Part shown: one piece after another, positions 1 to 48,059 of the stretch
How positions within the stretch are numbered: position 1 is the stretch's first letter
Layout: each line of letters opens with the position of its first letter
Assembly (NCBI RefSeq): GCF_037975245.1
Contig: NC_092572.1
Span: 4,484,001 to 4,542,500, forward strand
Direction: 5' to 3'
DNA length: 58,500 bases
From: Apostichopus japonicus
Taxonomy: Eukaryota; Echinodermata; Holothuroidea; Aspidochirotida; Stichopodidae
Notes under the pieces: generated by a model
Database searches by the model: none
What the model was told of the DNA's origin: nothing
The model's input: the letters and a program-made list of their open reading frames with translations, nothing else
Position numbers and translations under genes: made by a program

Positions 1-780
1 ATGGGGAGGGGGACACCCTCTCCCCTAAGAACCCCTCCCAATATCAATCGAAAAATGTGCTGCCCGTTTTACAATTCCTGGCTACGTCGCTGTCAAGCAT
101 TAATGAATTTATGTTTACAAAGAACCGTTGTTTTTCCCACAATTTCATCAGAGAAGTGTACAGAATATGACCCCGACTTGTCAATATAATTAAAAGACGT
201 GTATACTTATTACCAGCAAATTATTTAAAAGTCAATTTATCAAATATTTAATCAAATTTTGCAATACTGTTTCTTCCTGGACGCTGCGTGAATATTGATT
301 GCGATCTTGAAAATATCTGAAAAACAGTATTATGACAAACCAATCTAACACAAAAGTATATTGAAAGTATACCACAACATCGCGTTATTGACCATTATGA
401 AAAGAAGCATAACAAGAGGGAGTACAGGGACGACGTTTCAAATCCACATAGAAATTGTCGGGAACGAAACGGGAACAACAGATGATAAAGAAAACTAAAA
501 ACCTATATGTTTGATACGAAAATCGATAGGGTACTTGTTATTATACCACGGCGTGATCTCGTAAGACATAATAAGAATAAAACGAGATTTCTCCCAAGAA
601 GTTAACTTTGATTCAGTTATATTATACACTTCTGAAAGTCCTGTGCTTCGGATGGCGTCTGGATTGTAGGTTTTTGATTTAAAAAAACACAACATCTCTA
701 TTTAAGTCACTGAGAAAAGAGATACATGGGTTAGTTTACCTACCTCTTATTTATATGTAAAATGTTTTATATCGTTAATA
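1..780. other. No gene seen; left flank
   Basis: AT-rich sequence without recognised domain. The first 60 bases (G/C-rich, purine/pyrimidine-biased) may be the end of another transposon. Confidence 0.5.
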
Positions 781-1099
781 AATTCCAAATATTAGCCATA
801 GAGCGGGAGCCGAGGGGGTTTGGTTAGTTGGGAAGGTAACCAATTGCCTTGTACATCACAATGTTTACAGTGCATTCCTGTATATGAAACCAGACGACTG
901 GCAAACCGGCTGTGGTGGGTGCGGCTGGGAGAGCAATTTTAAAGTCACCTAAATGCTAAACTAGATCAGCTTTCATTGGTAACCACATCAAAGTAAATAC
1001 AATGTGTCAGGTATTGTCCCAAGAGCAACAAATGGCCATCGCCAGTAACTATTGGTGGTGGATCCTTGTATCTGAAGTCCTAACCATCATTTTCCAGTA

Positions 1100-1440
1100 C
1101 CGGTAGGTTTCAAGTGGTTACCTCATGAGCTGACCTAGGCCATCCGTGAGGGGTCAATTATTGATGACTGGCGAAGCTATACCCCACCACAAACAGGACA
1201 CCACTTCTTGTCTTAAGGACTGACGAGAGGTTCTTAATCTGTGGTATCAAGATGTCCCCCGGCAGGAAATTGACTTCTTGATTCTTCAGGGATCATCCTC
1301 ACCCCATGGTTCTCGAACCTGGTATGGTCGGATTTGGTTGAGAGAGCGTGAAGGCAACTTCTCCTCCCAGCAGACGCCAAACACGACGAGGAGCAGCGTT
1401 TTCTTGTTTCATGCAGCAAAAACGACGTCGCCATCGGTTC
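1100..1440 (-). pseudogene. Tyrosine recombinase remnant of the DIRS-like element
   Basis: Around 1400-1340 the frame reads CLASAGRRSCLHALS, a damaged version of the LASGxRxSELHALS box that carries the first catalytic Arg. RFENHGVRMIP follows. Near 1120 a frame gives SAHEVTT, where HxxR is expected but Arg has become Thr. Frameshifts and deletions make it inactive. Confidence 0.65.
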
Positions 1441-1643
1441 ATATGGTAGTTTCGTGATGGACGGGGGACGGGGCCACTCTCCGAATTCGTGGGCGTCTGT
1501 TGGCCATCAATCGAATGAGCTGGGAAATGTCTTTGTTGTTTCCTGGCGTGGAATCGTCCGGGAATCCCTGATGGATAGCAGCGATTGCCTACCTCCCTCT
1601 TAAAAGGGAGTGGAGTATCTCAGCTTTCGGCTCTAATGGTACC

Positions 1644-2009
1644 TCAGTAGGCAGAACCTGTCTCGGTCGGCACCATTTGCTGAATTTCCGCAGGCGGGAG
1701 TCGTAAGTCGCATCTATTGTTCTTCGCTAGCGTCGGCCGCCACTGCGGCAGCTGCCTCCGAAAAGACCCTGTATCTGAGGCTAATCCGGACAACCTCCAG
1801 GCAACTAATTGCATCCCCTTGTTGTTTGGGTGTATGAGTGTGCTCCGTCTCTGATATAGCAGGTGGGGCGTGTCTGGCAGGATCCTCGAGACGTCCATGG
1901 GTATTTGGAGTATGTCCCCGAACCAGGGTCTGCGAGGCCTGAATGTTGCGACCACGATGAACCTGCCCTGGAGACGCGAATCTTTCTCAAGACCTTGCCG
2001 ATCATGCAC
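1644..2009 (-). pseudogene. DIRS-like RNase H to recombinase linker region
   Basis: Reads VVATFRPRRPWFGDIL, then LPDTPHLLYQR and LVAWRLSG. The pattern W-P-x-R-P-W-F, LPxxPxLL and LxAWRLSG is typical of the segment between RNase H and tyrosine recombinase in DIRS-type elements. The frame is open for 121 codons, the longest intact part of the element. Confidence 0.75.
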
Positions 2010-2039
2010 AGCGGTGGACAGTCTGAAAGGTAGTGCTTG

Positions 2040-2400
2040 GAATTGGATAGTCTTTGTACATGAGGATGTGTAGGTAAATGTTCTAGAGGTCTACGGTTGC
2101 CGCCTTCATACCCTTTCTAAGAAGTGATATGATAAGGTTAAGAGTTTCCATACGGACATGTTTTGGCCTGATATAATTTGTATCGTGGGGTTGCAGGTTT
2201 GAATAGGACGTCAGGTACAATTCCATTTTTGGTTAGAAAGAATTTGGACCGGAAGAGGGGTCCCGCCTCTACCGGTGTCTCTAAAATTGACTAGCAGAGC
2301 CAAAATCTTCCTCTCGAGAGCTGAAAGTTTGACGGGAACCGTGGGTCTTCCTTTACCGCCGAAAGGCGGGCTGAAGGTTAATTCTATCTTGTACCCCTTT
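2040..2400 (-). pseudogene. DIRS-like reverse transcriptase, N-terminal fragments
   Basis: The minus-strand frame from 2399 reads KGYKIELTFSPPF, a signature of DIRS reverse transcriptases. A second block (about 2163-2073) reads HVRMETLNLII and ends at a stop within the DLxDAYxHI position, the first catalytic motif. The YxDD region is absent: sequence jumps to the element's later part near 2010, so the enzyme is dead by deletion. Confidence 0.8.
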
Positions 2401-2405
2401 TAGAA

Positions 2406-3082
2406 AGTTATTAATTATTTGCGTAATCGTCGTTTTGACGTTATTTTACTACAAGAGACTCACTCTGTTCCTTGTGATGTTAACTTTTGGTCAAAAGAAT
2501 GGGGTGGTAAAGTTCTTCTTTCTCATGGGGATAATAACGGTAGAGGTGTTGGTTTATTTTTCAACCCGAAACTCAATATTCCTATTATACGATGAAAATG
2601 GAAGGTATATTATTATTGATTTAAATGTTTTCGATCAGATTTATACTGTAATTAATGTTTATGGTCCAAACATAGATGACCCATTTTTCTTTAGTACTAT
2701 TGCACAACATTTGACAGCATTTGATTATACATCGATTATTTGGGGTGGTCATTTTTAATTTTGTAGGTAATTTAACTCATGATAAATTTCAGGGTTACAA
2801 AGAACCAAGTTTAATACCCGCCAAATTATGCTTCAGATAGCAGAAAATCTTGATCTCGTTGATGTTTGGCGTGATTGTAATCCTAACGCCCGGCTTTTCA
2901 GCTGGCATTCTTCTAATAATTCTATTCACTGTCGACTTGATTTCTGTTGGTGTTCTAGACACATTGTTCAAACTGTGAGTGCAGCTGACATTGTTTCTAG
3001 GTTTTTAGGTCCAACCATTCTAGCGTTACTCTTACTATTAATTGTAAGATCGAGCCAAGGGGCCGTGGCTACTGGAAGTTAA
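2406..3082 (+). pseudogene. LINE apurinic-like endonuclease domain, broken
   Basis: LRNRRFDVILLQETH, GRGVGLFFNP, VINVYGPN and IIWGGHF are the QET, NVYxPN and GGDFN motifs; the Asp of GDFN has become His. LDLVDVWR and CRLDF (normally SRLDF) follow. Stops and a frame change near 2595 break it. Confidence 0.88.
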
Positions 3083-3089
3083 ATGTTTC

Positions 3090-4740
3090 ACTCTTAGAAG
3101 ATTTGTGCTATTTTGATTCTATTATTAATATTATTAACAGAACTGCTTCGTGTGATTCCTATTTGAATGATTCCCTTCTCTGGGAAGCTGTTAAGGTAAA
3201 CATCCGTTCTTTTAGTATGCGTTATTCTTCCATTCGTGCGAAAGAGCGTAACAGGTATGAATACTATCTAGTAAATGAGATTGCCAGGTTGGAAAGTTAT
3301 ATCACTATCTGCTCATCTGAACGTTTAAATAGCACTTTAGCAGATCTGCGAAACAATTTGATATGTTATATGACTATAACTTTCAGGGCATGGTTATTCG
3401 TTCTAGGGCTAGATGGTGTGAATATGGTGAGAAAAATTCACAGTATTTCCTTAATCTTGAACGATACACAAGGTAAATAATAACACATTACAGCTTCGCA
3501 ATGAAGATGGTCATATTGTTTCAAATTGTCAGGATATTTTAAGTGAAGCTGTTAGTTTTTATCGTAAACTTCATACTAAGTGTCCTAATATTTCTCCTGT
3601 CTCGTTTTTTGATGATGTTTGTACTGATCACAACAGTCTTTCCGATGATCAGAGTTATTTGTGCGAGGGTCTTTTTACCATCAATGAATGTAAAGAGGCT
3701 ATTGGGTCCATGCAAAAGAATAAAACCCCTGGTTCTGATGGATTATCAGTTGAATTTTATGTACATTTTTGAGATATTTTAGGTGACTTTGTAGTTAATT
3801 TTCTTAATTTTGCTTTCAGTTGTACACACTTAGCCGATGAACAGGGCAGGGCAATAATCTCTTTGATTCCAAAGCCTTCAAAAGTTTTACAATTTTTGAA
3901 AAATTGGAGGCCTATAGCAATTTTGAATACTGACTACAAGATTGGTGCTAAATGCCTGGCACTCCATATTAAGCGGGTTTTAAATTACATTATTAGTGAT
4001 GAGCAAACTGGATTCTTAAAGGGACGTTTCATTGGTGAGAACATTAGACTAGTTTTAGACCTCATTGATCACTGTAACTCCAACAATATTTCAGGTACTC
4101 TTCTTTTTCTAGAGTTTGAAAAGGCTTTTGATTGTTTGGACTGGGAGTTTCTTTATCAAAGTTTAAAATTCTTCAATTTTGGTCCAAATTTTATTAGGTG
4201 GGTTAGAACTTATTATGGGAACGTCACATCTTGTGTTATTAACAATGGTCATCTGTCTCAGTATTTTAGTATTTCTCAAGGTGTAAGACAGGGTTGTCCA
4301 CTCAGTCCTTACCTCTTTATTTTATGTTCAGAATTTCTCACATTCAAGGTTAAAACAAGCTGCCGTATCAAGGGTATATCTTTTAATAACTCTGAAAATT
4401 AGAATTTCACAATGTGCCGATGATACTGTTTTATTTTTAGATGGTTCACGCGCTTCTCTTGTAGAGAATGTAAACATTCTTAATAATTTCTCTGCCGCTT
4501 CGGGTTTAAAAGTTAATTTCAGCAAATCATTCTTTTTTCCATTGGGTGCTATGGTTTCAAGGGTACCCTGGTATATTCATGAGTATGGTTTTAATGTTAA
4601 TCTTGGTCCCGTGAAATATCTTGGTGTCATATTTACTACAAAGAATGAAGATTTCTTTTCGTTGAATTATCTTCCCAAATTATACAGGCTCAAACAGTTA
4701 CTTGGGATGTGGTCAAAACGTGACTGGTAAAATAACTGTA
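3090..4740 (+). pseudogene. LINE reverse transcriptase, broken
   Basis: The 3103-3480 frame covers the linker. The 3863-4402 frame (179 residues) has NWRPIAILNTDYKI, DEQTGFLKGR, LEFEKAFD (catalytic Asp replaced by Glu) and GVRQGCPLSP. The next frame reads CADDTVLFLDG, so the second catalytic pair survives, and ASGLKVNFSKS. Several frameshifts, for example near 3775, make it inactive. Confidence 0.93.
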
Positions 4741-5019
4741 ATTAAGAGTTTGCCCATTTCGCAACTTGTTTTTCTTTTTAGTGTTCTACCAAATCCTCCT
4801 CTGAGTTTCATTAAAGAGGTTAATATAATTTTGGTATAATTTTATTTGGCACAATAAACCTTATAAGATTAAAGGGAACACCCTTATTAATAAGAAAGTT
4901 AGTGGTAGCTTTGATATGACAGATATTGAATCATTCATTAAAAGTTTCATTAAAACGGTATTTAGCCCCTCAGAGAGGAAACTGGGAAATATGTTTTGAT
5001 TTGTACCTAAAACAGTTCG

Positions 5020-5878
5020 GTGGTGCTTTTCTTTTTAAATGTAATTTCAATAAGGAGGCAGTTTCTTGTATTTCTAATATTTTTTTGCAGAGAAGTGTGT
5101 GAGGCTCGGGCTGAGTTTAATTTTTATCATCCAGAAATTAATTATGGTAATAAAATCATTTTAAACAACAGTCATATATTGGTTAACAATAAAGTAATTT
5201 TCCAGTATAATCTTTTAAATCACAGAACAATTCATGTGAAAGATTTCATTAAAAATGATGGCTCGGTAATTCCATATAACACGTTTCAAGCGAAAATATA
5301 TATTAGAAATTTTCCTTTTACCTTATACTTTGGGATTATTCACGCCATTCCTAGTTATTGGAGGGGGTACCATGATTCTGTTTTGCTACCAATGAGTGAA
5401 AATAACTTTAATATGTGCATGCGCACACATAAAATAACCAAAAATGTTTATAATAAGCTAAGTACCGGTCTCTGCACGCCCCGTCGTCTATTATGAAGTG
5501 GCAAGCTATGAATTTTTCAGTGAAAATAGATTGGCATAAGATTTTTAGGCTTCCTTATACGGCTGTGAATGACCCCAAGGTATCATATTAACAATTGCGT
5601 TTTCTACATCGTATTTTAGGCATAAATAGCTTGCTTTATAAAATGAAAATGGTCAATTCTCCACTTTGTTCATTTTGCAAGAATGCCGATGAAACAAAAA
5701 TACAATTGTTTTATGATTGTAGTCACGTTGAGCGATTCTGGGAAGCAGTGAATTCAAATTGCTTTAAAATTAATTATACTTTTAATTTGACCAATATTTG
5801 TTTTGGTGATTTTGGTGATATGGATAATCCTGTGAACTTTTTAATTTTTCATGCTAAAAAGTATATTTATACTTGTAG
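5020..5878 (+). pseudogene. LINE C-terminal region with zinc knuckle
   Basis: The 5020-5496 frame covers the thumb and connection region. The 5595-5878 frame has LHRILGINSLLYKMK and SPLCSFC followed by ETKIQLFYDC, the CCHC-type knuckle of L1/Tx1 elements with His replaced by Gln. It stops at the junction with DIRS sequence. Confidence 0.85.
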
Positions 5879-5930
5879 TTTCAACGCTTATGTACTCTCA
5901 TTGCTGGGAAAAAGTCTGATGGTGTCCCCC
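5878..5930 (-). pseudogene. DIRS-like element: segment just before the LINE junction
   Basis: The frame gives TFSQQ, a stop (TGA in place of the Trp codon usual here), then EYISV. In DIRS elements a motif of this kind (W plus 4-5 residues) comes a few residues before the GYKIEL motif, which here lies on the far side of the LINE at 2399. Confidence 0.6.
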
Positions 5931-7240
5931 CCCCCAACCCTTACACCCCCGGTTTTGCCATGGCGGGCTGGGCACCCCTAGGGCCGGACGGGTGGAGGAG
6001 CGGTCGTTGTCCCGTCTGGTCGTAGATGCTATGCCTCTGACTGTTCCTCTTGAAGCCCAGGGACGACGAGTCGAAGAACCCCGGCTTCTGCCCTGCGTGG
6101 CACCACTGCCTGGTGTTTCAGGGACCATTGGTCTCCCTCCTATTGCTGGTTTGTTTAATCTCGGACGGATAGGCCTGGGTCTGCGTCTTCCAGTAGTCCG
6201 AAACCCTGACTTGGCTGAAGTCTCTAAACAGGATACCTTCCCTTGTGACTTTTGCTAGAAGCATTCTGCGAAGAGATCATCCCCAACGACGGCAGCACGA
6301 GCAACCTGGTCTTGGCCAAAATGGACGTCAATCGGATGGTGGAGACGATGTTCTCTCGCCTGGCCTTCACAAGTCGTAAGTCAGCCTGGCCATCTTTTCT
6401 CTTGCCTCCTGCGGGATCGTTTGGCATTTAAATAGTGCCTTCCAGGTATCGTCGAGGACCCTGACGGACCTATCTGCCTTGGCCGGGAAGGCCGTCTACT
6501 TTCTTTGGTCTGCAATTGTTTCGAACCTCTCGAAACACGCAGCGTCGCCCAGCATGGTGGATCTCGGTTTACTCGAATCCTCTCCTGTGTGATCGTCAGT
6601 TTCGATTCACGGGCTGATTTCTGCGGTTGTGGACCTGGTTTCTCGAAACCCAGGTTTCTCCGGGAGAATTCCACCGCCCGTGCAGTCATTTCGAGAAGTA
6701 TTTTTCCCCTTGATATGGGTATCTCCTCCCCGTCAAGAGTTCGGCTGAGCCCCTCCTTTATGGGGTCGAATTCCATGGAGTCAACCGGGTCGTGTTCCTC
6801 CTCTAGGCTCGAAAGGCTGACAAACGCCCTGCAGTGAAGTACAGTCCCGTCTTGAGGAGTTGCAGGACGTCTCTCTCCCTCTGCTGCTCCGCTCCGGAAG
6901 CAGTGCGGGGACACATCTCTTCGGCTCCCGATTTCGGGACCGGTTCTGATAAAGTGGTTCCAAGGTTGACTGATCTCTGTGAGACCTACTCGGGATCGGG
7001 CTCTCCGGTGCCTGTATGTCCGTCCGCCCTCCCGCGGACGTCTCTCTCTCTCTTTGCAAACCGGACTGAGAGGGGCTTCTCCGGTCGCCGGTCGCCCCTA
7101 GCTTCTTCCTGGGCACCTTTTTCTTTTCTGGCCAGAGCCTTGCCCTTGCCTTTTCCCTTGGCCGTGTGTACACCTGGGCCAAATATGGGGCAGCTAACAC
7201 ACGTTAGCTTACCTCGCCACATAACTGAGAACCACAAGTT
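5930..7240 (-). pseudogene. Gag-like ORF1 of the DIRS-like element, broken
   Basis: A highly charged N-terminal part (KGKGKGKALARK near 7160) leads into acidic and helical stretches. The coding signal runs through several frames with stops, for example the segment ending EAREKMARLTYDL near 6380. It stands at the place of ORF1 in DIRS elements. Assignment to gag rests on position and composition, not on a recognised domain. Confidence 0.55.
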
Positions 7241-7870
7241 AGGAACAATTTCACGAAGCCTAACGAAAAGGAAAGTGAAGCTGACAAGTGTGTGATTGGA
7301 AGAGTGAGGGGAGGGAGCGGAATAAGCTAACCGAAGGTAGAAATACGTAACGTTATCTTAACAACGTGCCTCCCTAGAGGCCCAGGCTTGCAAAACTACG
7401 CTACGAACCAGAAACCCACCCCAACGAAGGGACAGAGTGAAAAACCACTAAATACGGAGGTAAAGCCCAATACAACACAAAACACGTAAGCAATATAAAT
7501 ATACATGTAAAATACGTGTATACGAACAAACGCACGTAGTGTGAGAAACAAAATGGCAAAATTCAACGTGCAATTCGCAGAACTGCTACATCCGCAACCA
7601 TAACAAGGAGAACCCTCGTGCGAAGGTCGCTCGCGAAAAACAGCCCCCAAACACCTCCCTCAAACCAGAAAAGGATACTTATCGGGCTGGAAAGGACGTC
7701 TAAGATGTCTAGAACCATTTGGAAGAAAAAATTCCCGAAACTTCTGCTACCGTAAGGACTAAGTCCAAAGGAATATTTCCGATCGAAAATAACACGCATG
7801 TAGGCACGTAAGATAGTAGAAGGAGAAGAAGGGACAATGACCGGGGAGCCGGCCATTAAGGGTGCACAGT
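7241..7870. other. Possible 5' end of the DIRS-like element, no clear gene
   Basis: Composition resembles the adjoining gag-like region and drops to AT-rich near 7870. An open frame at 7563-7856 (minus) has no recognisable motif. Terminal repeats were looked for by eye and not found. Confidence 0.35.
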
Positions 7871-10800
7871 GTTAACGGGTTACCATGGACATAATAAGTA
7901 CGGTAGAACGGGTGCTAAGGTTATGAAGACACAGGTAAAGAACAGCGAAGTAAATCCACGAATTTCACGACATTCAGCTTTTTACAAAACCAAATCGTGG
8001 AAACCCATTTGAGTTTTTGTAACTTGCATGCGTGTACACATTACACATTTTTATTTGTATTGACACATCTGTAATATATCGTTAATTAAGTTGTTGCATG
8101 AGTTCCTTGGCAGTCTCATGGTTACGCAAGAAAGTTATGCTGTTATCATATACAGGACTGTAGCCACTGATGTCATGGGTCTGCCTGCCTCCTACCTCCC
8201 TCTTACCCCAAAAACATCTTCAAAATGCCGTATATTTAACGACACATGCACGAAAAGTCGTAAAAACTAGCAACACAGTAAGTTGTACTAGACATATCTT
8301 AAATATAAAGATGATAGCTCCATCGTAAATTGCAGCCCCCTTACCGAATCAACATATCTCGAAGGGAAGGGGAGACTATTGATGTAGTAGCCTCTCTTCA
8401 AACGTATCCTATGTTCAACCCCGTGACAGTATGTATGCTCTTCATGGCCTATAATTAACTAGAACTACAGTTACGAAATTCGTAGCCGCTCTGCACATGA
8501 GTCTTGATCTATTGATCCAGCTAATTGCTTAGTAGCCATTTTCTTCCTTTCTTCCATCGTTCAAACTATTTAACCGGATCGCCAACAACTGAAATAATAT
8601 TTACATGTATAGACAAATAATACTAACAAATGAATTAAAAGGTAACTTGATTATCACTTTTATTCATTTCTTTGTTAAATTGTTTGAAAGTTTGAACATT
8701 TATGAAAGCTTAATAAAGATGTTGCAACTAAGAAGAAGTGATTAAAATATTCATAGTCATTACTATGAGAAGAGCACCAATGGTGCAGTAGTTGGTACTA
8801 TAACAGTACTATTGAACACTACCAAATGTCTTTTCACAGAACAAATATACACTTTTAATGAATGAAGCTATCATGTAAAAAAAATTATGAAAACGAGAGA
8901 AGTTGGTTAGGAGAGTTGTAAAGAAGAATAGTAATTGCAATTTAACCAGGATTTGTTTTCACTGTTGCATGTTGCACAAGATCATGAAATGAACACAGTA
9001 AATGTGAGCCTTAAAATCGCAATGTTATACAGGTAGCTATATTGCTAACTTAACGAAATTGCGACCTATGTTTGGCAAAATGCAATAGATATACAAAATT
9101 ACAGTTGCAGTTCTGTTTCTAATATCAAACTAAAACATTCAGCAAGATGACTTTGTAAAGTATTCATTATATCATGAGATTATGAAAATTATTACCACGC
9201 AAGTTCAATGAATAAATACATCCTTATTTCTACACAATCTATAAAATGTGAGACAGAAAGTTTGAACTAAATGTGAGATAACAAACTTGTGACATATCCC
9301 TCGCAGTGTGGCAAGTCTTGTGACAGACTTCTAATGCTCTTTGACCAATTCAAAGGGAGGTTTCTTGCGTTCAAAAATAACAGTGGCAAACCCAGTATCA
9401 GACTGATTAGTTACTGGGACTGAATATAGAGCAAGTACAAAAGAAACAATAAAAGAGATATTTTTTTTCAAGAACAACTTTGTTGAAAACTGAGGGAAGA
9501 GAGATTTATAATAGGCTAACATAATAAGTTAAGGAAAATATAAGGAGATAGTGACAAATAAGGTACTTGTACCTAATATGGGTGCAATTGTGTAGTGTGT
9601 TGAATTTTGGCGTATCATTTGGCGTATCATACATATGCACTGTTATGGCGAACAGTAAGTGCCTTATAGAGGTTCGAAAGGCTTATATCATATATATGTA
9701 TTTTTTAACATTGGTTAAATTGCATGGGTATTGTCAGTAGTTTGTGTCTGTTTTCAGTGTGATGGCGATGAGATATGCAACTGCCCTCTTGTTTATACTT
9801 TTGGTCTGGAATTTTATTTAGTATTAAACTGCGGTACGCATAGTGTGTAACTTGCATATACAATCGTTTTTACATTGCCTACTATGTATAATGTATATAA
9901 AGTTGTATATATATATAGCGGGATTATTCGTCCACATAAAAATGTCCACACTGTAAAACGACTTTCCTATCAACAACTAAAATTGCAATTCTGAAGGTAT
10001 AGAAATATTGCTCCACTCACCGTAACAGCAGAAACCACTTAAGGGCCTAACATGTATACTTCTAGATAGATAGATATATAGATATATAGATAGACATACA
10101 GACAGACATACATACATACATACAGACAGATAGACAGACAGACAGACAGACTGCAGACAGATAGAAAACGAATATGCTTAGTTTATATAGATTTGTGTCT
10201 TAAATTTCATAAGAAAGATTGAAGGAGTCAACTGAAAGTTCTAAGACCCTCATTTCATATTTAAAAAAATATATATAACAATTTTAAGCATTTTCTTTTC
10301 ATTACTATACAATCAAGTGACTTATTTTTCTTTCACACATGTTAGAGTTACAATTTCATATGTTAAATGAGAAACCAAACGTGAAAATGAGTTCTTATTT
10401 TAGTCCTAGTCTTCAGTGATTCAAGTTTCTAGCCATTGATGTTGCTTCATTTGATTAGTATTCTTTCTACTCAACTCCACCCCATCCCCCCCCCCCCCTC
10501 AGACCCTCTCTCTCCAATGATTGATCCTATAACTGTATCCAAACAATCTGTGTCAAGGAAGGGTCTGTGCTAGTATTTGACAAATTTTTAAAATGTTAAA
10601 ATCGGTCTTTTTTGGTGTCCAAAAATTTCTCTGAAATTTAATGGAAAAATTTAATCTGAAAAGTAAATGATAACTGTAAGCAGTTTTAGTGACAAAATGT
10701 AAGTTAAATTTGATAGAAAAACGTCAAAATAAGTTGATTTGAATTAAGATTGTTTTTGAGTGAGAAGTTGAATGATATCTAATCATATGTCAAATTCACA

Positions 10801-11914
10801 AGATATTCCTGTTGATAACCATGATCATAATAAATAAAATGGCAATACTAATGAAAAATAGAAAAATACCGCGGCTTGAAATTAGACATTTTTCGCTGTT
10901 TTATCACGACCAGAGACGTCAATTTCATATCCTTCATCTCAATATTATAGTTTTGGCCCCATATGGGATGTCACCACCCCCCCTCTACTCCCCCTCCCCA
11001 TCCATCCATTTTCGCCAATAATTCTGACACGATCGTTATATTGACCGGTTATAGATATTCATCGCCAAAGCAAGTTGAAATGAAAAGCTTATCTTGCAAC
11101 AGAAAAAAGTGCCTTTATTCAAATTCGACACAAATTGGCTTCGGCTTACTTCACTAGCGCTCTTTCACGCTCTACCTGTTTCAGAGACAAGTAAGCGTAA
11201 ACCAAAGCTACAGATGAAATCATGGTATTTTAAGCGGATTATTGAATCGTACATATCGGTGATCCTATGTTCATAAACCCTGAGTTACTTATTGCTATTA
11301 TATTAAAAATTTCCTAGAAAGACTTTCACTTAAGCTTTCTTCTAAAATGTCAAATATGTTCAATATCATCAACATTGAAATGAAAATTAAACAAGTCAAA
11401 ATTAATAAAGAGATCCTAATTTAAAACCAATAAATTTTGATTAGTTACTCCCAATAACTCCCATTCATGAAGAGACATGCAATGTCGTGCTTTGATATTA
11501 GTCTTGTAAATCAGTCGTTGCTTCATAAGTATCTGAACATTATTACAGCCCGGTTCGCTTCGTGAACTCAAACTGATGCTAGGAATGCGAGGACAGTGTT
11601 AGTACAAGCAAACACTTTAAGTGTTTCAATTGACTACAAATATTCTGTTAAAATAAATTGAAAGTCATTGAGTGTCCTCAAAGATAATGTTCCTATTTTG
11701 TCGATATTGACACAGTCATACTGTATGACGTCATAGTATGACATCGTACTTTAAAGTTATATTTTGTGTGAAAGTTTTGTTTCACACGACCTTTGACATC
11801 GTCCATTATTGTCGCATTGTATCTGAGTTGATGAAACAGCGTAATCTAACACATAGGTGCCCGTTCACTATAACACAAGTAATTGGGTCAAGGATTGTCT
11901 AAGCCACGGGATAA
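7870..11914. other. Intergenic, no gene seen
   Basis: AT-rich DNA between the transposon block and the 3' end of the sGC gene. It contains the GATA-type microsatellite and short C runs (10488, 10975), but no recognisable coding sequence. Confidence 0.6.
10063..10164. repeat. GATA/GACA/CATA microsatellite
   Basis: Mixed tetranucleotide repeats AGAT, ACAT and AGAC over about 100 bp. Confidence 0.95.
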
Positions 11915-11926
11915 TTTATTTTTATT
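11915..11926 (-). terminator. Probable poly(A) signals of the sGC gene
   Basis: Two adjacent AATAAA hexamers on the minus strand start about 52 bases after the stop codon, which would give a short 3' UTR. The surroundings are AT-rich, so chance occurrence is possible. Confidence 0.45.
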
Positions 11927-11977
11927 AAACTGCAACACATTCATTTCTGCTACCACTAGAGATATGAGCCATCAAGA

Positions 11978-47992
<36,015 letters not shown>

Positions 47993-48059
47993 TGTTGTCT
48001 CCGTTTATTGTATGTTTTCCAGAACCAACGGGAAACAGCGGGTGCATGAAGAAGAAAAA

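Larger units (their letters stand above)
2402..5878 (+). mobile_element. L1/Tx1-like LINE ORF2, truncated at both ends, decayed
   Basis: The copy contains endonuclease, reverse transcriptase and C-terminal zinc-knuckle regions in the right order with several frameshifts and stops. It starts inside the endonuclease (the first catalytic motif is missing) and ends inside the C-terminal part, at a segment like NFLIFHAKKYIYTCSF; no 3' UTR or poly(A) tail precedes the junction with DIRS sequence. It is AT-rich against the GC-richer host element. Confidence 0.9.
1100..7240 (-). mobile_element. Decayed DIRS-like tyrosine-recombinase retroelement, split by a LINE
   Basis: Read on the minus strand, the order is gag-like ORF (7237 to about 5930), start of reverse transcriptase, a LINE in opposite orientation, continuation of reverse transcriptase (2399 to about 2040), then the domain that links RNase H to the recombinase (2009-1644), then tyrosine recombinase remnants (1434-1100). 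This is the gene order of DIRS/Ngaro-type elements. The core of reverse transcriptase and most of RNase H are deleted. Local GC is higher than in the flanks. Ends and terminal repeats were not found; 780-1100 and 7240-7870 may belong to it. Confidence 0.8.

Noticed and set aside
1870-2073. 67-codon plus-strand frame
   Set aside because: Antisense to the DIRS linker segment with its LVAWRLSG motif.
6505-7295. Plus-strand open frames of 110 and 153 codons
   Set aside because: The minus strand carries the DIRS gag-like coding remnant; the plus frames are its shadows.
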